Shown here one piece after another: positions 53,018-62,080 of a stretch of DNA of 64,000 nucleotides; the first letter of the stretch is position 1; each line of letters starts with the position of its first letter. Source of the DNA: Cerasicoccus maritimus (lineage in GTDB: Bacteria > Verrucomicrobiota > Verrucomicrobiia > Opitutales > Cerasicoccaceae). The stretch is taken from positions 62,001-126,000 of the forward strand of contig JAVDPD010000002.1 of the NCBI GenBank assembly GCA_031296935.1. The letters are read 5' to 3'. Below the pieces are notes generated by a model. The model had not been told where the DNA came from. It saw nothing but the letters and a program-made list of their open reading frames with translations, and ran no database searches. The translations under genes were made by a program, and so were the position numbers.

Positions 53018-54934
53018 GTGAGTGAGAGCGCTCAAGGGGGAGATGCCGCTGCTGCGTCGAAAGCCGGGACCGCGGGCCTGATGGTCGGCGCGCTGGGCGT
53101 GGTGTTTGGCGACATCGGGACGAGCCCGCTGTATGCGTTTTCGACGGCTTGTAATTATTTGGATGCGGCCGATGTGGAGGCGTCGGTGCTCGGGATTGCG
53201 TCGCTGTTCTTTTGGTCGCTGATGCTCGTGGTGACGGTGAAATACCTGGGCTTCGTCATGCGGGCGGACAACCACGGGGAGGGCGGAGTGTTCGCGTTGA
53301 TGGCTCAGCTGCGACCGTATTTTTCGTCGAAGAAAGGCACGCCGGTCGTGCTGCTGATCATGATGTTTGGCGCGGCGCTGCTGTTGGGCGACGGAGTCAT
53401 TACGCCGGCTATTTCGGTGCTCAGCGCGGTCGAGGGGCTGGAGTTTTTTGAACCGCGGCTGGAGCACTACATCGTGCCGCTGTCGATGCTGATTCTGCTG
53501 GGGCTGTTTGCGGCGCAGCGCTTTGGCACGGGGAAGATCGGCGTGCTGTTTGGGCCGGTGATGCTGGTGTGGTTTATCACGCTGGGCGCTTTGGGCGCGT
53601 GGCAGCTGATGCAGCACGGGCTCGCGGTGCTGGCGGCGGTTAACCCTTACTACGCGGTGCATTTTCTGGTGATGCACTGGCAGCAGGCGATCTGGGTGAT
53701 CGGCGCGGTGGTGCTTTGCGTGACGGGGGCTGAGGCGCTATTTGCCGACATGGGCCACTTCGGGCGCAAGCCGATCACGCTGGCGTGGTATTGCCTGGCG
53801 TTGCCAGGGCTGCTCTTAAATTATTTTGGGCAGGCGGCGCTGGTGCTCGCGGCGGGTAAGGCACCGGAGAATGCCTTTTACGCGCTCGTGCCCGATGGCT
53901 GGCCGACGCTCGCGCTGACAATTCTCGCCACGGTGGCGACGGTGGTGGCGTCGCAGGCGTTGATCTCGGGCTCCTTCGCGCTGGTCCGGCAGGCGATCCA
54001 GCTCCGGCTGCTGCCACCGCTGCAAATCATCCATACGAGCGAGGCGCACGAGTCGCAGATTTTCATTCCGCTGGTCAACCAATGCCTCGGCGGCGCGTGC
54101 ATCCTGACGGTGCTGCTATTTCGCTCGGCCGAGAACCTCGCCGCCGCCTATGGCCTCGCCGACACCGGCGCGATGATCGTGACGAGCATTGCGTATTTCT
54201 ACGTGCGGACGCGGCGTCAGGAGAAGGGCATGGCGCTGAGTTTGGCGCTGCTGGTGTTGTTCTTCTCGGTGGACTTTGCCTTCTTTGGCGCGAACTTGCT
54301 CAAGCTGTTTGCGGGCGGCTATTACCCGTTGGCGATTGCTGGCGGTGCCTTCCTGATGATGGTCACTTACCGCGCGGGGCGTCGCGCACTGCATGCGTAT
54401 CATAATGACCGCCGCGAGCCGCTGAGTGCGTTTTTGGAAAAGCTGGAGCCGGGCAACTATCAGCGATTGCCGGGGACGGCGGTTTATTTAACGGGTAACA
54501 ACCTGACGACGCCCACGATGCTGGCGAGCCAGCTGCGACTGTTTGGCAGCTTGCGCGAGCGGAACCTGATCCTGACGATGGCGCCGGAATCCGTGCCCCG
54601 CGTGGCGGGCGACCTGATCACCGAGACGACGCCGTTGCCCCATGGGTTTGTGCGCGTAACGGCGTCCTACGGCTACGAGGATCGGCCCGATTTGGACGCG
54701 ATCATCGAGGAGGCGGAGCGTCGTTTGTTCGACGGCGCGGTGCCCGAGCCGGTGGCCTATTTTGCCTCGCGCGAACGCTATGTGCCGACGGAGGACGGCC
54801 CGATGCCGATGTTTATGCAGCGGCTGTATTCGCTCCAGCTCCGCAACGCGCGGCCGATTTATGAATACTTCCAGTGGCGCCCGGACGACTTCGTAGAGGT
54901 GATCCAGACGGTGAAGTTTGAGAAGTCGGGGTAG
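53018..54934 (+). CDS. kup: Kup-type potassium uptake transporter
   Basis: A 638-residue membrane transporter with the Kup motif GVVFGDIGTSPLYAFSTA near residue 28 and about twelve helices. A cytoplasmic C-terminal domain of about 180 residues (SAFLEKLEPGNYQRLPGTAV onward) follows. It takes up K+ with H+. The start is GTG. The two nearby ATGs (53005, 53008) are out of frame. Potassium uptake fits the osmotic theme of the MscS channels, though the genes are far apart. Confidence 0.95.
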   Translation: MSESAQGGDAAAASKAGTAGLMVGALGVVFGDIGTSPLYAFSTACNYLDAADVEASVLGIASLFFWSLMLVVTVKYLGFVMRADNHGEGGVFALMAQLRPYFSSKKGTPVVLLIMMFGAALLLGDGVITPAISVLSAVEGLEFFEPRLEHYIVPLSMLILLGLFAAQRFGTGKIGVLFGPVMLVWFITLGALGAWQLMQHGLAVLAAVNPYYAVHFLVMHWQQAIWVIGAVVLCVTGAEALFADMGHFGRKPITLAWYCLALPGLLLNYFGQAALVLAAGKAPENAFYALVPDGWPTLALTILATVATVVASQALISGSFALVRQAIQLRLLPPLQIIHTSEAHESQIFIPLVNQCLGGACILTVLLFRSAENLAAAYGLADTGAMIVTSIAYFYVRTRRQEKGMALSLALLVLFFSVDFAFFGANLLKLFAGGYYPLAIAGGAFLMMVTYRAGRRALHAYHNDRREPLSAFLEKLEPGNYQRLPGTAVYLTGNNLTTPTMLASQLRLFGSLRERNLILTMAPESVPRVAGDLITETTPLPHGFVRVTASYGYEDRPDLDAIIEEAERRLFDGAVPEPVAYFASRERYVPTEDGPMPMFMQRLYSLQLRNARPIYEYFQWRPDDFVEVIQTVKFEKSG

Positions 54935-55078
54935 GGCGAACCCTGATTTGGCTCTGTGCGAAGAACGCGTTTCGGGATTTCCGCATATGTCTGTAGGTGA
55001 ATTTTAGAACATCGGTAAGGTATGAGCGCTGGTTGAATTTACTTCGCTTTGCAGAGTGGGGCGTCCATTATCGCGAGG

Positions 55079-55921
55079 ATGTTCCCCCGAATTCTCGCTG
55101 TTTTTCTTACTTTAAGTGTGTCACTGGCTTTTGCTGAGCCGCAGGTTGAGCAGTTGGCGACGGGGTTTAAATTCGTGGAAGGGCCGACGCTGAGTCCGCT
55201 CGATGGCGCGGTTTATTTCTCCGACATTCCGAATCGCAAAGTGCATCGCTGGGACCCGGAGTCGGGCGAAGTGACGGTTTTTCTCGAAGACTCGGGTGGC
55301 TCAAACGGGCTCTTGTTTGACCATGCCGGGAATTTGTTTATTTGCCAGGATAAGTCGCGTCGCCTGGCGGTGCTTGCGCCCGATGGCGAGCTGACCGTGC
55401 TGGCCGAGACTTACGACGGCGGCAAACTTAACAGCACCAACGACCTCTGGATCGACCCGCAGGGCGGCGTTTATTTTACCGATCCGAAATACGGCAAACG
55501 CGACCAGCTTGAGCAGGACGGCGAGCATGTCTATTACCTCTCGCCCGACCGCGCGCAGCTCACGCGGGTCGTTGACGACATGGTGCGCCCCAACGGGATT
55601 GTCGGTACGCCGGACGGCAAAACGCTCTACATCGCCGACCATGGCGGGCAAAAGACCTGGCGTTATAAAATTGCGGACGATGGATCGCTGTCGGACAAAG
55701 CTTTGTTCGCCGACCAGCCGTCGGACGGCATGGCGCTCGACGCCGCAGGGAACCTTTACCTGACGCACGACGGCGTGGATGTCTATTCACCGGCGGGGGA
55801 GCATTTGCAGACGATCATGCTGCCGGAGCGTCCGGCCAATGTCACCGTGATTGGCGAGGAGCCGGTGGTCCTGTTTGTAACCGCGAAAAAATCCGTTTAC
55901 CGGGTCACGTTGGAGCATTGA
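55079..55921 (+). CDS. Secreted SMP-30/gluconolactonase family protein
   Basis: A 280-residue beta-propeller protein. A signal peptide (FPRILAVFLTLSVSLAFA) is followed by the SMP-30 pattern: KFVEGPTLSPLDGAVYFSDI with metal-binding Glu, STNDLWIDPQGGVYFTDP with Asn, MVRPNGIVGTPDGKTLYIAD and SDGMALDAAGNLY with Asp. It probably hydrolyses a sugar lactone in the periplasm. The ATG at 55079 starts the signal peptide. It stands 30 bp before the Fur-family gene and may be co-transcribed with it. Confidence 0.87.
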   Translation: MFPRILAVFLTLSVSLAFAEPQVEQLATGFKFVEGPTLSPLDGAVYFSDIPNRKVHRWDPESGEVTVFLEDSGGSNGLLFDHAGNLFICQDKSRRLAVLAPDGELTVLAETYDGGKLNSTNDLWIDPQGGVYFTDPKYGKRDQLEQDGEHVYYLSPDRAQLTRVVDDMVRPNGIVGTPDGKTLYIADHGGQKTWRYKIADDGSLSDKALFADQPSDGMALDAAGNLYLTHDGVDVYSPAGEHLQTIMLPERPANVTVIGEEPVVLFVTAKKSVYRVTLEH

Positions 55922-55951
55922 CCGGCGGCGTAAAATTTCTTGGATAAACTT

Positions 55952-56353
55952 ATGCCGGAAACTCCCACCTTTCGTCGCACCCGCCAGCGCGAAGCCATCT
56001 ACAACGTGCTGAGCGAGGCCGAGCGTCCGCTCAAATTTGAGGAGCTGCTGGAGCGCGCGCGCGAGCATTATCCCCGGCTCGGCGAGCGCACCGTCTTCCG
56101 CAACGTGCGTGAAATGCTCGATGACCACACCCTGGTTCGCGTTTATCTGCCGGGGCAGCCAGCGCGTTACGAGCTGCCAACCGGTAACCACTGCCCGCAC
56201 TTTATTTGCCGCAATTGCAACAACGTGTTTGTGCTGCCGGAGGAGACCCCCGACATCCTGCCAGAGTATCGGGCAAAAATCCCTGATAATTTCGTCGCCG
56301 AAGGCGAGGAGGTGATCATCTACGGTTATTGTCGTGAGTGTCCGAAGGATTAA
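55952..56353 (+). CDS. Fur-family transcriptional regulator
   Basis: A 133-residue Fur-family protein. The winged HTH is TRQREAIYNVLSEAERPL with GERTVFRNVREMLDDHTLV. The dimerisation domain has HCPHFICRNCNNVF and a second CxxC in GYCRECPKD, forming the structural zinc site. Whether it senses iron, zinc or peroxide (PerR) cannot be read with confidence. An in-frame TTG lies four codons upstream, and ATG 55952 is preferred. Confidence 0.92.
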   Translation: MPETPTFRRTRQREAIYNVLSEAERPLKFEELLERAREHYPRLGERTVFRNVREMLDDHTLVRVYLPGQPARYELPTGNHCPHFICRNCNNVFVLPEETPDILPEYRAKIPDNFVAEGEEVIIYGYCRECPKD

Positions 56354-56511
56354 ACTTGGGTAGATTGGGGGCTGAATGGCCCTGTAGGTAATTAAAATAT
56401 CTGGCAGATTGATATGGGGGGTGTCAGTTATTTAACTGAGCATAATACACTATCGGCTGGATGGTCAGCTTAGCAAGTATTTGATAGTGTCATGGCGTCA
56501 AAAGCGATGCC

Positions 56512-56910
56512 ATGAAAGAAGAAGCCGATCACTCCAGCTTATCCTATTCTGAGTTGTTTGACGCCGAAATGCGTCTGATCGTAACGTATGAGAATGAAGA
56601 CTTTTTGCGGAGATTTGCTCAGCTCATTCCAGAAGTGATTTCTCGATCCTCGTGGCGGGTGCGGAAATTGGAGCCAACAATGTTTATCCGCCTATATGCG
56701 GCGCTGGCTCATGAGCTGGCGATGTGCCAGGAAAAATTTGGAGACTACCGAGACTGCAGCATCGCCAGTATCTGCATTAGCCTCCGCCTTCAGCGCCGAC
56801 TGGAGCAGATCCTGCGCCCCCGGGTTTTGCGCCCCAAGAAGCCCGCTGGTCCGAAGAAGGAGAGCCTACAGGGCAAGCCGCCGTTTCATCGTCCGCGCTG
56901 CGTCGCTTAG
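56512..56910 (+). CDS. Hypothetical protein with basic tail
   Basis: A 132-residue protein. The first 90 residues are helical and mixed (SYSELFDAEMRLIVTYENED, ALAHELAMCQEKFGDYRDCS). The last 40 are Arg/Lys/Pro-rich (LRPRVLRPKKPAGPKK). No family was recognised. Upstream, ACACTATC (56447-56454) and GATAGTGT (56483-56490) form an inverted repeat that could be an operator. It is followed by the TauE-like gene on the same strand, 60 bp on. Confidence 0.6.
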   Translation: MKEEADHSSLSYSELFDAEMRLIVTYENEDFLRRFAQLIPEVISRSSWRVRKLEPTMFIRLYAALAHELAMCQEKFGDYRDCSIASICISLRLQRRLEQILRPRVLRPKKPAGPKKESLQGKPPFHRPRCVA

Positions 56911-56970
56911 AGCGCATTTGCAAACTGTATTTGCCGATTGCCTGAGGCGGAAAACTGCCGATGGTAGGGG

Positions 56971-57660
56971 GTGATGCTTTCCGCCGCCATGATTGATAGC
57001 GCCTCGGCTGCCTTTATTGCCGGGCTGGTGACGAGTCCGCACTGCGTTGGCATGTGTGGCCCGATTGGCTGCGCAACGTTGCCACTGGGCCAGTCGGAGA
57101 GCTCCCTGGCGTGGGCGACGGCGAGCTACCACCTGGCACGCGCGTTGGCTTATATGACGATCTGCCTGCTGGCGGGCTTGCTGGGCGGTTCAGTGCTCGA
57201 TGTATTTGGGGCGGCGCCAGCGCGGTTTTTGCCGTGGGTGATGGTGGCGATGCTGCTGGCGGTGGCGTTCCGGCTGGATCGTTATTTCCCGAAGCCCAAG
57301 GCCTGGGGCGGAGTTTTTCAAAAGGCGAGCCGCAAGGTGCGTCAATTGCCGCGTTGGCTGCTGGGCGCCGGATTGGGCGGGTTGACTCCGCTGCTGCCCT
57401 GCGGGCCGCTCTATTTAATCTTCACCGTGGCGCTTTTTTCGGGGTCGGCCATCCGCGGGGCAGAGATCGGCCTTGGCTTTGCGCTGGGGACCGTGCCGCT
57501 GCTGGCCTTGGCGCAAGGGGGGTATTTTCGCTATCAGAGTAAGTTTTCGCCCACGGTGTTGCGTTGGGTGCAGCTCGTGTTCGCCTTGGCGGCCGCGGGG
57601 CTGATCGCTTTCCGAATGATCGCCAGTGACGGCGCTTTTGGCGAGCAATTCTGCCACTAG
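56971..57660 (+). CDS. Sulfite exporter TauE/SafE-like membrane protein
   Basis: A 229-residue polytopic protein with the motif SPHCVGMCGPIGCA near the N-terminus. Hydrophobic helices follow, including AGLGGLTPLLPCGPLYLIF. The HCxGMCGP family is annotated as TauE/SafE or heavy-metal/cytochrome-maturation transporter. Some members handle copper or electrons with thioredoxin-like partners. No partner gene is adjacent, so the substrate is unknown. GTG 56971 is directly followed by an ATG, and either may be the start. Confidence 0.82.
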   Translation: MMLSAAMIDSASAAFIAGLVTSPHCVGMCGPIGCATLPLGQSESSLAWATASYHLARALAYMTICLLAGLLGGSVLDVFGAAPARFLPWVMVAMLLAVAFRLDRYFPKPKAWGGVFQKASRKVRQLPRWLLGAGLGGLTPLLPCGPLYLIFTVALFSGSAIRGAEIGLGFALGTVPLLALAQGGYFRYQSKFSPTVLRWVQLVFALAAAGLIAFRMIASDGAFGEQFCH

Positions 57661-57836
57661 TAAGGGGCAGGAAATGCTTAGCTACAGGATCTCACCAAGG
57701 GCAACGGCGACGGGGCCCCACGCGTGGATAGGGCTGTTTGCCCAAAATGTCGCAATGCGTGTTTAGCCTTTGTTAAAGCGGCTTTCAGCGCCTGCCGAGC
57801 CTTGACCGTTGTCGGTTTTAGGGTAGCTTGATTACC

Positions 57837-58127
57837 ATGACAAATGCCCAATCCGTCCTCGTGATCGAGGGTTTTCAATCCACTGAAGTCACCCTGAAAC
57901 CAGGGCGTTGCGAGTTGCACATGAAGGGCCCTGATTCCAATCGCTTGCTGGCCGTGGAAAACTTCGTGCCGCTGAAGCGAATTGTTGATTTGTTCCTCGG
58001 TTTCGACAAGCTGGAGGTCATTGATCAGCTGAGTCCGGACAATCCCGTGGAATCCGGCCGTTTTCTGGTCCGCGCGCATCGTGGTAATGAGGTCATCAAG
58101 GGCTTCTGCGACCAATACGAAGGCTAA
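57837..58127 (+). CDS. Hypothetical small protein
   Basis: A 96-residue soluble protein starting MTNAQSVLVIEGFQSTEVTL, with GRFLVRAHRGNEVIKGF near the end. No family was recognised. It stands alone between the TauE-like and DeoR genes. The base composition matches its neighbours. Confidence 0.6.
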   Translation: MTNAQSVLVIEGFQSTEVTLKPGRCELHMKGPDSNRLLAVENFVPLKRIVDLFLGFDKLEVIDQLSPDNPVESGRFLVRAHRGNEVIKGFCDQYEG

Positions 58128-58213
58128 TTCCGCCTCAGCGCTGGTCATTCAGTTTCTGCGAGGCGTGGGCTGGAAGAATTTGGCAGCTTTTGGTTGATTC
58201 CATGCAGCCAAGG

Positions 58214-58241
58214 CCTAATCTGGAGCAAATACCAGATTAGG
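58214..58241. promoter_or_regulatory. Perfect palindrome overlapping the RBS of the DeoR-family gene
   Basis: CCTAATCTGG (58214-58223) and CCAGATTAGG (58232-58241) are exact complements with an 8-nt loop. The right arm ends 7 bp before the ATG and contains the AGGA ribosome binding sequence. It may be an operator for the DeoR protein itself, or an mRNA hairpin that hides the site. Confidence 0.75.
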
Positions 58242-58248
58242 AAGCCCC

Positions 58249-59013
58249 ATGACGAACAAGCAGCGCCTCGACGAAATCGAAAAATTCATCCGTGAGCACA
58301 AGTATGCCGACCTGCATACCTTGGGGACGAAGTTTGACATCTCCCTGTCGACGGTCCGCCGAGCGCTCAACGAGCTGGAAACCAATGGCGTGATCCGACG
58401 TCACCACGGTGGCGCGAGTTTAGTGGACGAAGAATCCGCCGCCAGCGACTACGACTTTATTACGCAGGACGACCGCCAATCGGAGGAAAAACACCGGATC
58501 GCGCACAGCGTCGCGTCGAAAATTGAGTCCGGTATGACGGTCATCATCGACGGCGGCACCACGAGCTACGCCGTCGCTAAACTCCTGACGGAAAAGCGTT
58601 TAGTGGTCATTACCAACAGCCTGCCCGTGGCGGCGCTGTTCAGCGAAGTGGGCTCCTGCGAAACGATTGTCACCGGCGGCACGGTTTACGCGCGCCTCGG
58701 TATTCTCTACGGGCCAACCTGCGAGCAGGCGCTCAGCCAAGTGCACGCGGACATCGCGGTCTGCGGTTGCGCGGGCGTCACCGCCAAGGGGCTTTGGAAC
58801 ACGAACTCGTTCATTGTCTCCTTCCAGCAACGGATGATCGAGTCGTCTGACCAAACTTTTTACGTGGTGGACAGCAGCAAGCATGACCGCCGCGCCCTGC
58901 ATTTATCCACGCCCTTTAAACCAAATCTGACCGTTGCGACGGACGCCCCGCCCCCTGATGAAATTACCCAGGCCATCCAGGAACATGGTGGGGAGCTGAT
59001 CGTCGCTCAGTAA
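58249..59013 (+). CDS. DeoR-family transcriptional regulator
   Basis: A 254-residue regulator. The N-terminal HTH is DLHTLGTKFDISLSTVRRAL followed by the family motif VIRRHHGGA. The C-terminal DeoR sensor domain has the sugar-phosphate isomerase-like fold (VIIDGGTTSYAVAKLL, IAVCGCAGVTAKGLW). It probably binds a phosphorylated sugar. It stands 24 bp upstream of rhamnulokinase on the same strand, so L-rhamnulose 1-phosphate or a related compound is a likely effector (inference). Confidence 0.92.
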   Translation: MTNKQRLDEIEKFIREHKYADLHTLGTKFDISLSTVRRALNELETNGVIRRHHGGASLVDEESAASDYDFITQDDRQSEEKHRIAHSVASKIESGMTVIIDGGTTSYAVAKLLTEKRLVVITNSLPVAALFSEVGSCETIVTGGTVYARLGILYGPTCEQALSQVHADIAVCGCAGVTAKGLWNTNSFIVSFQQRMIESSDQTFYVVDSSKHDRRALHLSTPFKPNLTVATDAPPPDEITQAIQEHGGELIVAQ

Positions 59014-59037
59014 ACTCCCACACCTCCCCCCTAAGCG

Positions 59038-60453
59038 ATGAAGAAGACCCATTGCGCCGCGATTGACCTCGGCGCCACCAGCGGACGCGTCATCGTCGGC
59101 GCCTACACCGACGAGTCGCTCGAACTCACCGAAATTCACCGTTTCCCGAACGGCTTTCACCGGCTCAATGACCACGATTATTGGGACCTCGGCAGCTTCT
59201 TCAGCCACATTGAAAAGGGGCTCACGGAAGCCAAAAAGCTCTTCCCGGACCTCGTTTCCTGCGGCGTCGACACCTGGGGCGTGGACTACGCGCTGCTCGA
59301 CAAAGACGGCCGCCTCGTGGCCCCCGTGCACGCCTATCGTGACGAGCGCACTGAGCCGATCCGCGACCGACTGATTGCCAAGGGCGACGACAAGCAGCTC
59401 TACGACTGGACGGGCCTGCCGCCGGTTAATTACAACACGGTAATCCAGCTTCACGAGTCGTTGACCGCCTTCCCGCACCTCCGCGAGGCCGTGGACCGCT
59501 GCCTGCTGTTGCCGGATTATTTCAACTACCTGCTGTCGGGCAAAATGGTCAACGAAGTCTCCATTGCGAGCACTGGCCAACTGCTCGACATCCAAACCGG
59601 CGGCTTCTCCAAGGAGACCCTCGACTTCTTCGGCATCCCCGAAAAGTGGTTCCAGGGCCCGGCTAAGGCGGGCGAAAACCTCGGCAAGGTCCGCAATATG
59701 CCGGGCTTGGAAGACGTCGATGTGATCCTCGCGCCCGGGCACGACACCTCGTGCGCCTTCGAGGCGATTCCCCGCATCGGCAAGGACTTGTTTGTGTCGG
59801 CGGGCACGTGGCTGCTGACCGGTGGCTTGACCGCCCAGGCGGCCTCGGGCGACGCGGCTTACGAGCTGGGCGTTTCCAACGAGCGCGACGGCCAGGGCGG
59901 CTATCGCCCGAATAAGATTTTGCTCGGCCTTTGGTTGCTCGAAAAGGTGATGCCTTACTTCGAGGGTCGCCCGACGAACGACGCCGAATGGTCCGGCCTC
60001 ATCGAGCGCGCCGACGACATTGGCCGCGCCGAAGTCCTCATTGACACCAGCGACCGCTCGCTCTTCAACCCCGACAACATGAAGGAGGCCATCGACGCCA
60101 ACCTGAAGCGCCAGGGAGGCCAGCCGCCGGCGGACTTGCCGGGCTACGTGAGCCTGATCTGTGATTCGCTGGGCGCGAGCGTCGCGAACACGGTCAAGGT
60201 GTTTGAGGAAATGACGGGCGAAACCTTCGACAACCTCATCATCGTGGGCGGCGGTTCGAAGAATCGCCTGCTCTGCCAGCGCATCGCAGACTTTGCGGGC
60301 ATCCCCGTAACGAGCTACAAGCTGGAAGGCACCACGGTAGGCAACATCGGCTATCAGCTGCTCGGGATGGGCGTGATTCAGTCGCTCGATGAATACCGCG
60401 CCGTCGTCGCGCGAGACATCGCCAAGCAAAGCTACCGGCCCAACGTCGGGTAG
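59038..60453 (+). CDS. rhaB: Rhamnulokinase
   Basis: A 471-residue FGGY kinase with ATP site AIDLGATSGRVIVGAY and the rhamnulokinase-specific early region EIHRFPNGFHRLNDHDYWDL. GVDTWGVDYALLD and C-terminal FDNLIIVGGGSKNRLLCQR complete the family pattern. It phosphorylates L-rhamnulose to L-rhamnulose 1-phosphate. Isomerase and aldolase genes are not in the window. Rhamnose is common in algal polysaccharides, which suits a marine glycan degrader. Confidence 0.95.
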   Translation: MKKTHCAAIDLGATSGRVIVGAYTDESLELTEIHRFPNGFHRLNDHDYWDLGSFFSHIEKGLTEAKKLFPDLVSCGVDTWGVDYALLDKDGRLVAPVHAYRDERTEPIRDRLIAKGDDKQLYDWTGLPPVNYNTVIQLHESLTAFPHLREAVDRCLLLPDYFNYLLSGKMVNEVSIASTGQLLDIQTGGFSKETLDFFGIPEKWFQGPAKAGENLGKVRNMPGLEDVDVILAPGHDTSCAFEAIPRIGKDLFVSAGTWLLTGGLTAQAASGDAAYELGVSNERDGQGGYRPNKILLGLWLLEKVMPYFEGRPTNDAEWSGLIERADDIGRAEVLIDTSDRSLFNPDNMKEAIDANLKRQGGQPPADLPGYVSLICDSLGASVANTVKVFEEMTGETFDNLIIVGGGSKNRLLCQRIADFAGIPVTSYKLEGTTVGNIGYQLLGMGVIQSLDEYRAVVARDIAKQSYRPNVG

Positions 60454-60526
60454 GGGCCGGGTGATAATTTATCCGCATCGTTACTTACCGGGTTGACTCT
60501 GCCGCGCGCTTTACAAGCGTGTAGCT

Positions 60527-61408
60527 GTGTCTGTTCGCTACCGCAAACGCCGATCCCGCACGCCCCTGATTCTTGGGGGGATGATTCTTCTGCTGGCGCT
60601 GAGCGGCGCCGTTGCCTGGTATTTGAATCAGTGGAAGCCCGGCGAGGAGCCCGAGACGGATGTTGAAGCCGCCGTCTCGGAAGAGTCGGCCCCGATGAAA
60701 ACCGTTAGGCTGGTTCACTATGGCTACCCGCCGCGCAACCTCGAAGAGCTGGTCGAGCGCTATGCCAAGGCGCAAGGCGGCCCGGAGAAGATTGCCCAGA
60801 TTAAGAGCCTGAAGCTTCGTGGCGTGACGCGCCAGGGCGATCAGGAAATGGAGTTTCAGCAGATTAAGCGTGTGCCGTCGAGCAGCCGTATTACTTTGGA
60901 AACCGCCCAGTACGAACTGAGCACCATTACGAATGGCGACGAGGTGTGGCGCAAGTTTGGCGGCCGCCCGGAGGTCTACCGTGTTACGGGAGAAGACCGC
61001 GAACGAGTCCTCAGCGAATCGCAGATTATCAGTCCGCTCTGGACCTATCGCAATACGCCGGGCGTGCTTTCGATGATGTCTGACGAGATGTTGGACGGCG
61101 TGATCTACCACCGCGTTAAGGTAGCCATTCCGGATCAGCCTGTAGCGGTTTATTGGATCGATCCAGAAACCTATTTGGAGCGTCAGATTGTGACGACCAA
61201 TGCCGAAGGTGGCGAAGTTGTCACGCTATTTGAAGACTACCGTCCGCTGGATTGGCTCGTGATTCCCTACCGCGTCGTGTTCATGAAAGATGGCGAGCTG
61301 GTTTCCGACATCGAGCTCATGACGGCCGATATGAACATCGGCGTGTTCGCGTCCTATTTTGATCCGCCGGAAATGACGGCGGAGTGGCCGCCGAAGGGCT
61401 TTAATTAA
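60527..61408 (+). CDS. Membrane-anchored LolA-like protein
   Basis: A 293-residue protein with a basic N-terminus (SVRYRKRRSRT), one helix (PLILGGMILLLALSGAVAWYL), a linker and a LolA-fold domain (IKSLKLRGVTRQGDQEMEFQ onward, with VYWIDPETYLERQIVTTN). It resembles the gene at 30061 in layout. The function is unknown. It may shuttle lipid or lipoprotein. The start is GTG, and the 3' end overlaps the NUDIX gene by 8 bp. Confidence 0.65.
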   Translation: MSVRYRKRRSRTPLILGGMILLLALSGAVAWYLNQWKPGEEPETDVEAAVSEESAPMKTVRLVHYGYPPRNLEELVERYAKAQGGPEKIAQIKSLKLRGVTRQGDQEMEFQQIKRVPSSSRITLETAQYELSTITNGDEVWRKFGGRPEVYRVTGEDRERVLSESQIISPLWTYRNTPGVLSMMSDEMLDGVIYHRVKVAIPDQPVAVYWIDPETYLERQIVTTNAEGGEVVTLFEDYRPLDWLVIPYRVVFMKDGELVSDIELMTADMNIGVFASYFDPPEMTAEWPPKGFN

Positions 61409-61904
61409 TATCGCCCAAGTAAAGCGGGTCGACGGATAGCTGGCCGTCCTGGATGAATTCCAGAATCTTGCGCGGGTAGAAGTTGGCGTTGGGCAAATCT
61501 GCGAGTGGAATCCACTCGATGCCGATCTGGTTCTTGTCGCCGTTGGTGCTCAGGTCGATCACGACGCCTTCGGGCAGGCGGCAATTGAAGACCACTTCGA
61601 GCTGATGGAAATGCTTGTGCTTGCTGGCGAATGAGTGGTTGCGGCCGATGTATTCGCGGACGTAGGCCACGGTTTCAATGATCGGCTCCACGCCGATTTC
61701 TTCCCGGCACTCGCGCATGAGCGAGGTCACGAGGGTTTCGCCGTGTTGTTGCCCACCGCCCGGGAGGATATAGAAAACTTCCTCCTCGCGCGGACGCTTC
61801 ATCTTGATCGCCAACAACTTACCATCCTTTATGATCAACGCACGCGATGCGCTGCGCACATTGCGAGAGTTGTGGGGAAAGATGTTGTCACCGCGAAAAG
61901 GCAT
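61401..61904 (-). CDS. NUDIX hydrolase
   Basis: A 167-residue NUDIX enzyme. The NUDIX box GGGQQHGETLVTSLMRECRE with EEIG follows the early strand ALIIKDGKLLAIK. It hydrolyses nucleoside diphosphate-linked substrates, but the substrate is unknown. The start at 61904 is preferred to a longer frame up to 61997 that would begin inside the upstream terminator. Confidence 0.88.
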   Translation of the reverse strand: MPFRGDNIFPHNSRNVRSASRALIIKDGKLLAIKMKRPREEEVFYILPGGGQQHGETLVTSLMRECREEIGVEPIIETVAYVREYIGRNHSFASKHKHFHQLEVVFNCRLPEGVVIDLSTNGDKNQIGIEWIPLADLPNANFYPRKILEFIQDGQLSVDPLYLGDIN

Positions 61905-61974
61905 AAGCGATACAGTTCTATCGCTAGCTTTCCGGCTGGCAAGCGTGGATTCAAAAGGGATTGTCACCTTTGCC

Positions 61975-62012
61975 CAAAAAAGAAAAACGGTCGGCATTTC
62001 CGCCGACCGTTT
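61975..62012 (-). terminator. Terminator of the UDP-sugar pyrophosphorylase gene
   Basis: An 11-bp perfect stem, AAACGGTCGGC-GGAAAT-GCCGACCGTTT, is followed by a T-rich tail on the minus strand. Confidence 0.9.
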
Positions 62013-62032
62013 CTTAAAAATCCTTGTGCACC

Positions 62033-62080
62033 CATTCGCGCAATGCGCGAATCTCCCGGTCCAGCCGGAGGCTGGCTGGG
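62033..62080 (-). repeat. Stop-codon-associated hairpin repeat, copy 9
   Basis: Minus-strand order after TAA: CCAGCCTCCGGCTGG (62061-62075), then ATTCGCGCATTGCGCGAAT (62034-62052). The middle hairpin is lost. T-A to C-G changes in the last stem keep it paired. Confidence 0.85.

Noticed and set aside
58903..60429. Roughly 500-codon open frame antisense to rhamnulokinase
   Set aside because: Shadow frame. The plus-strand FGGY kinase explains the sequence fully.
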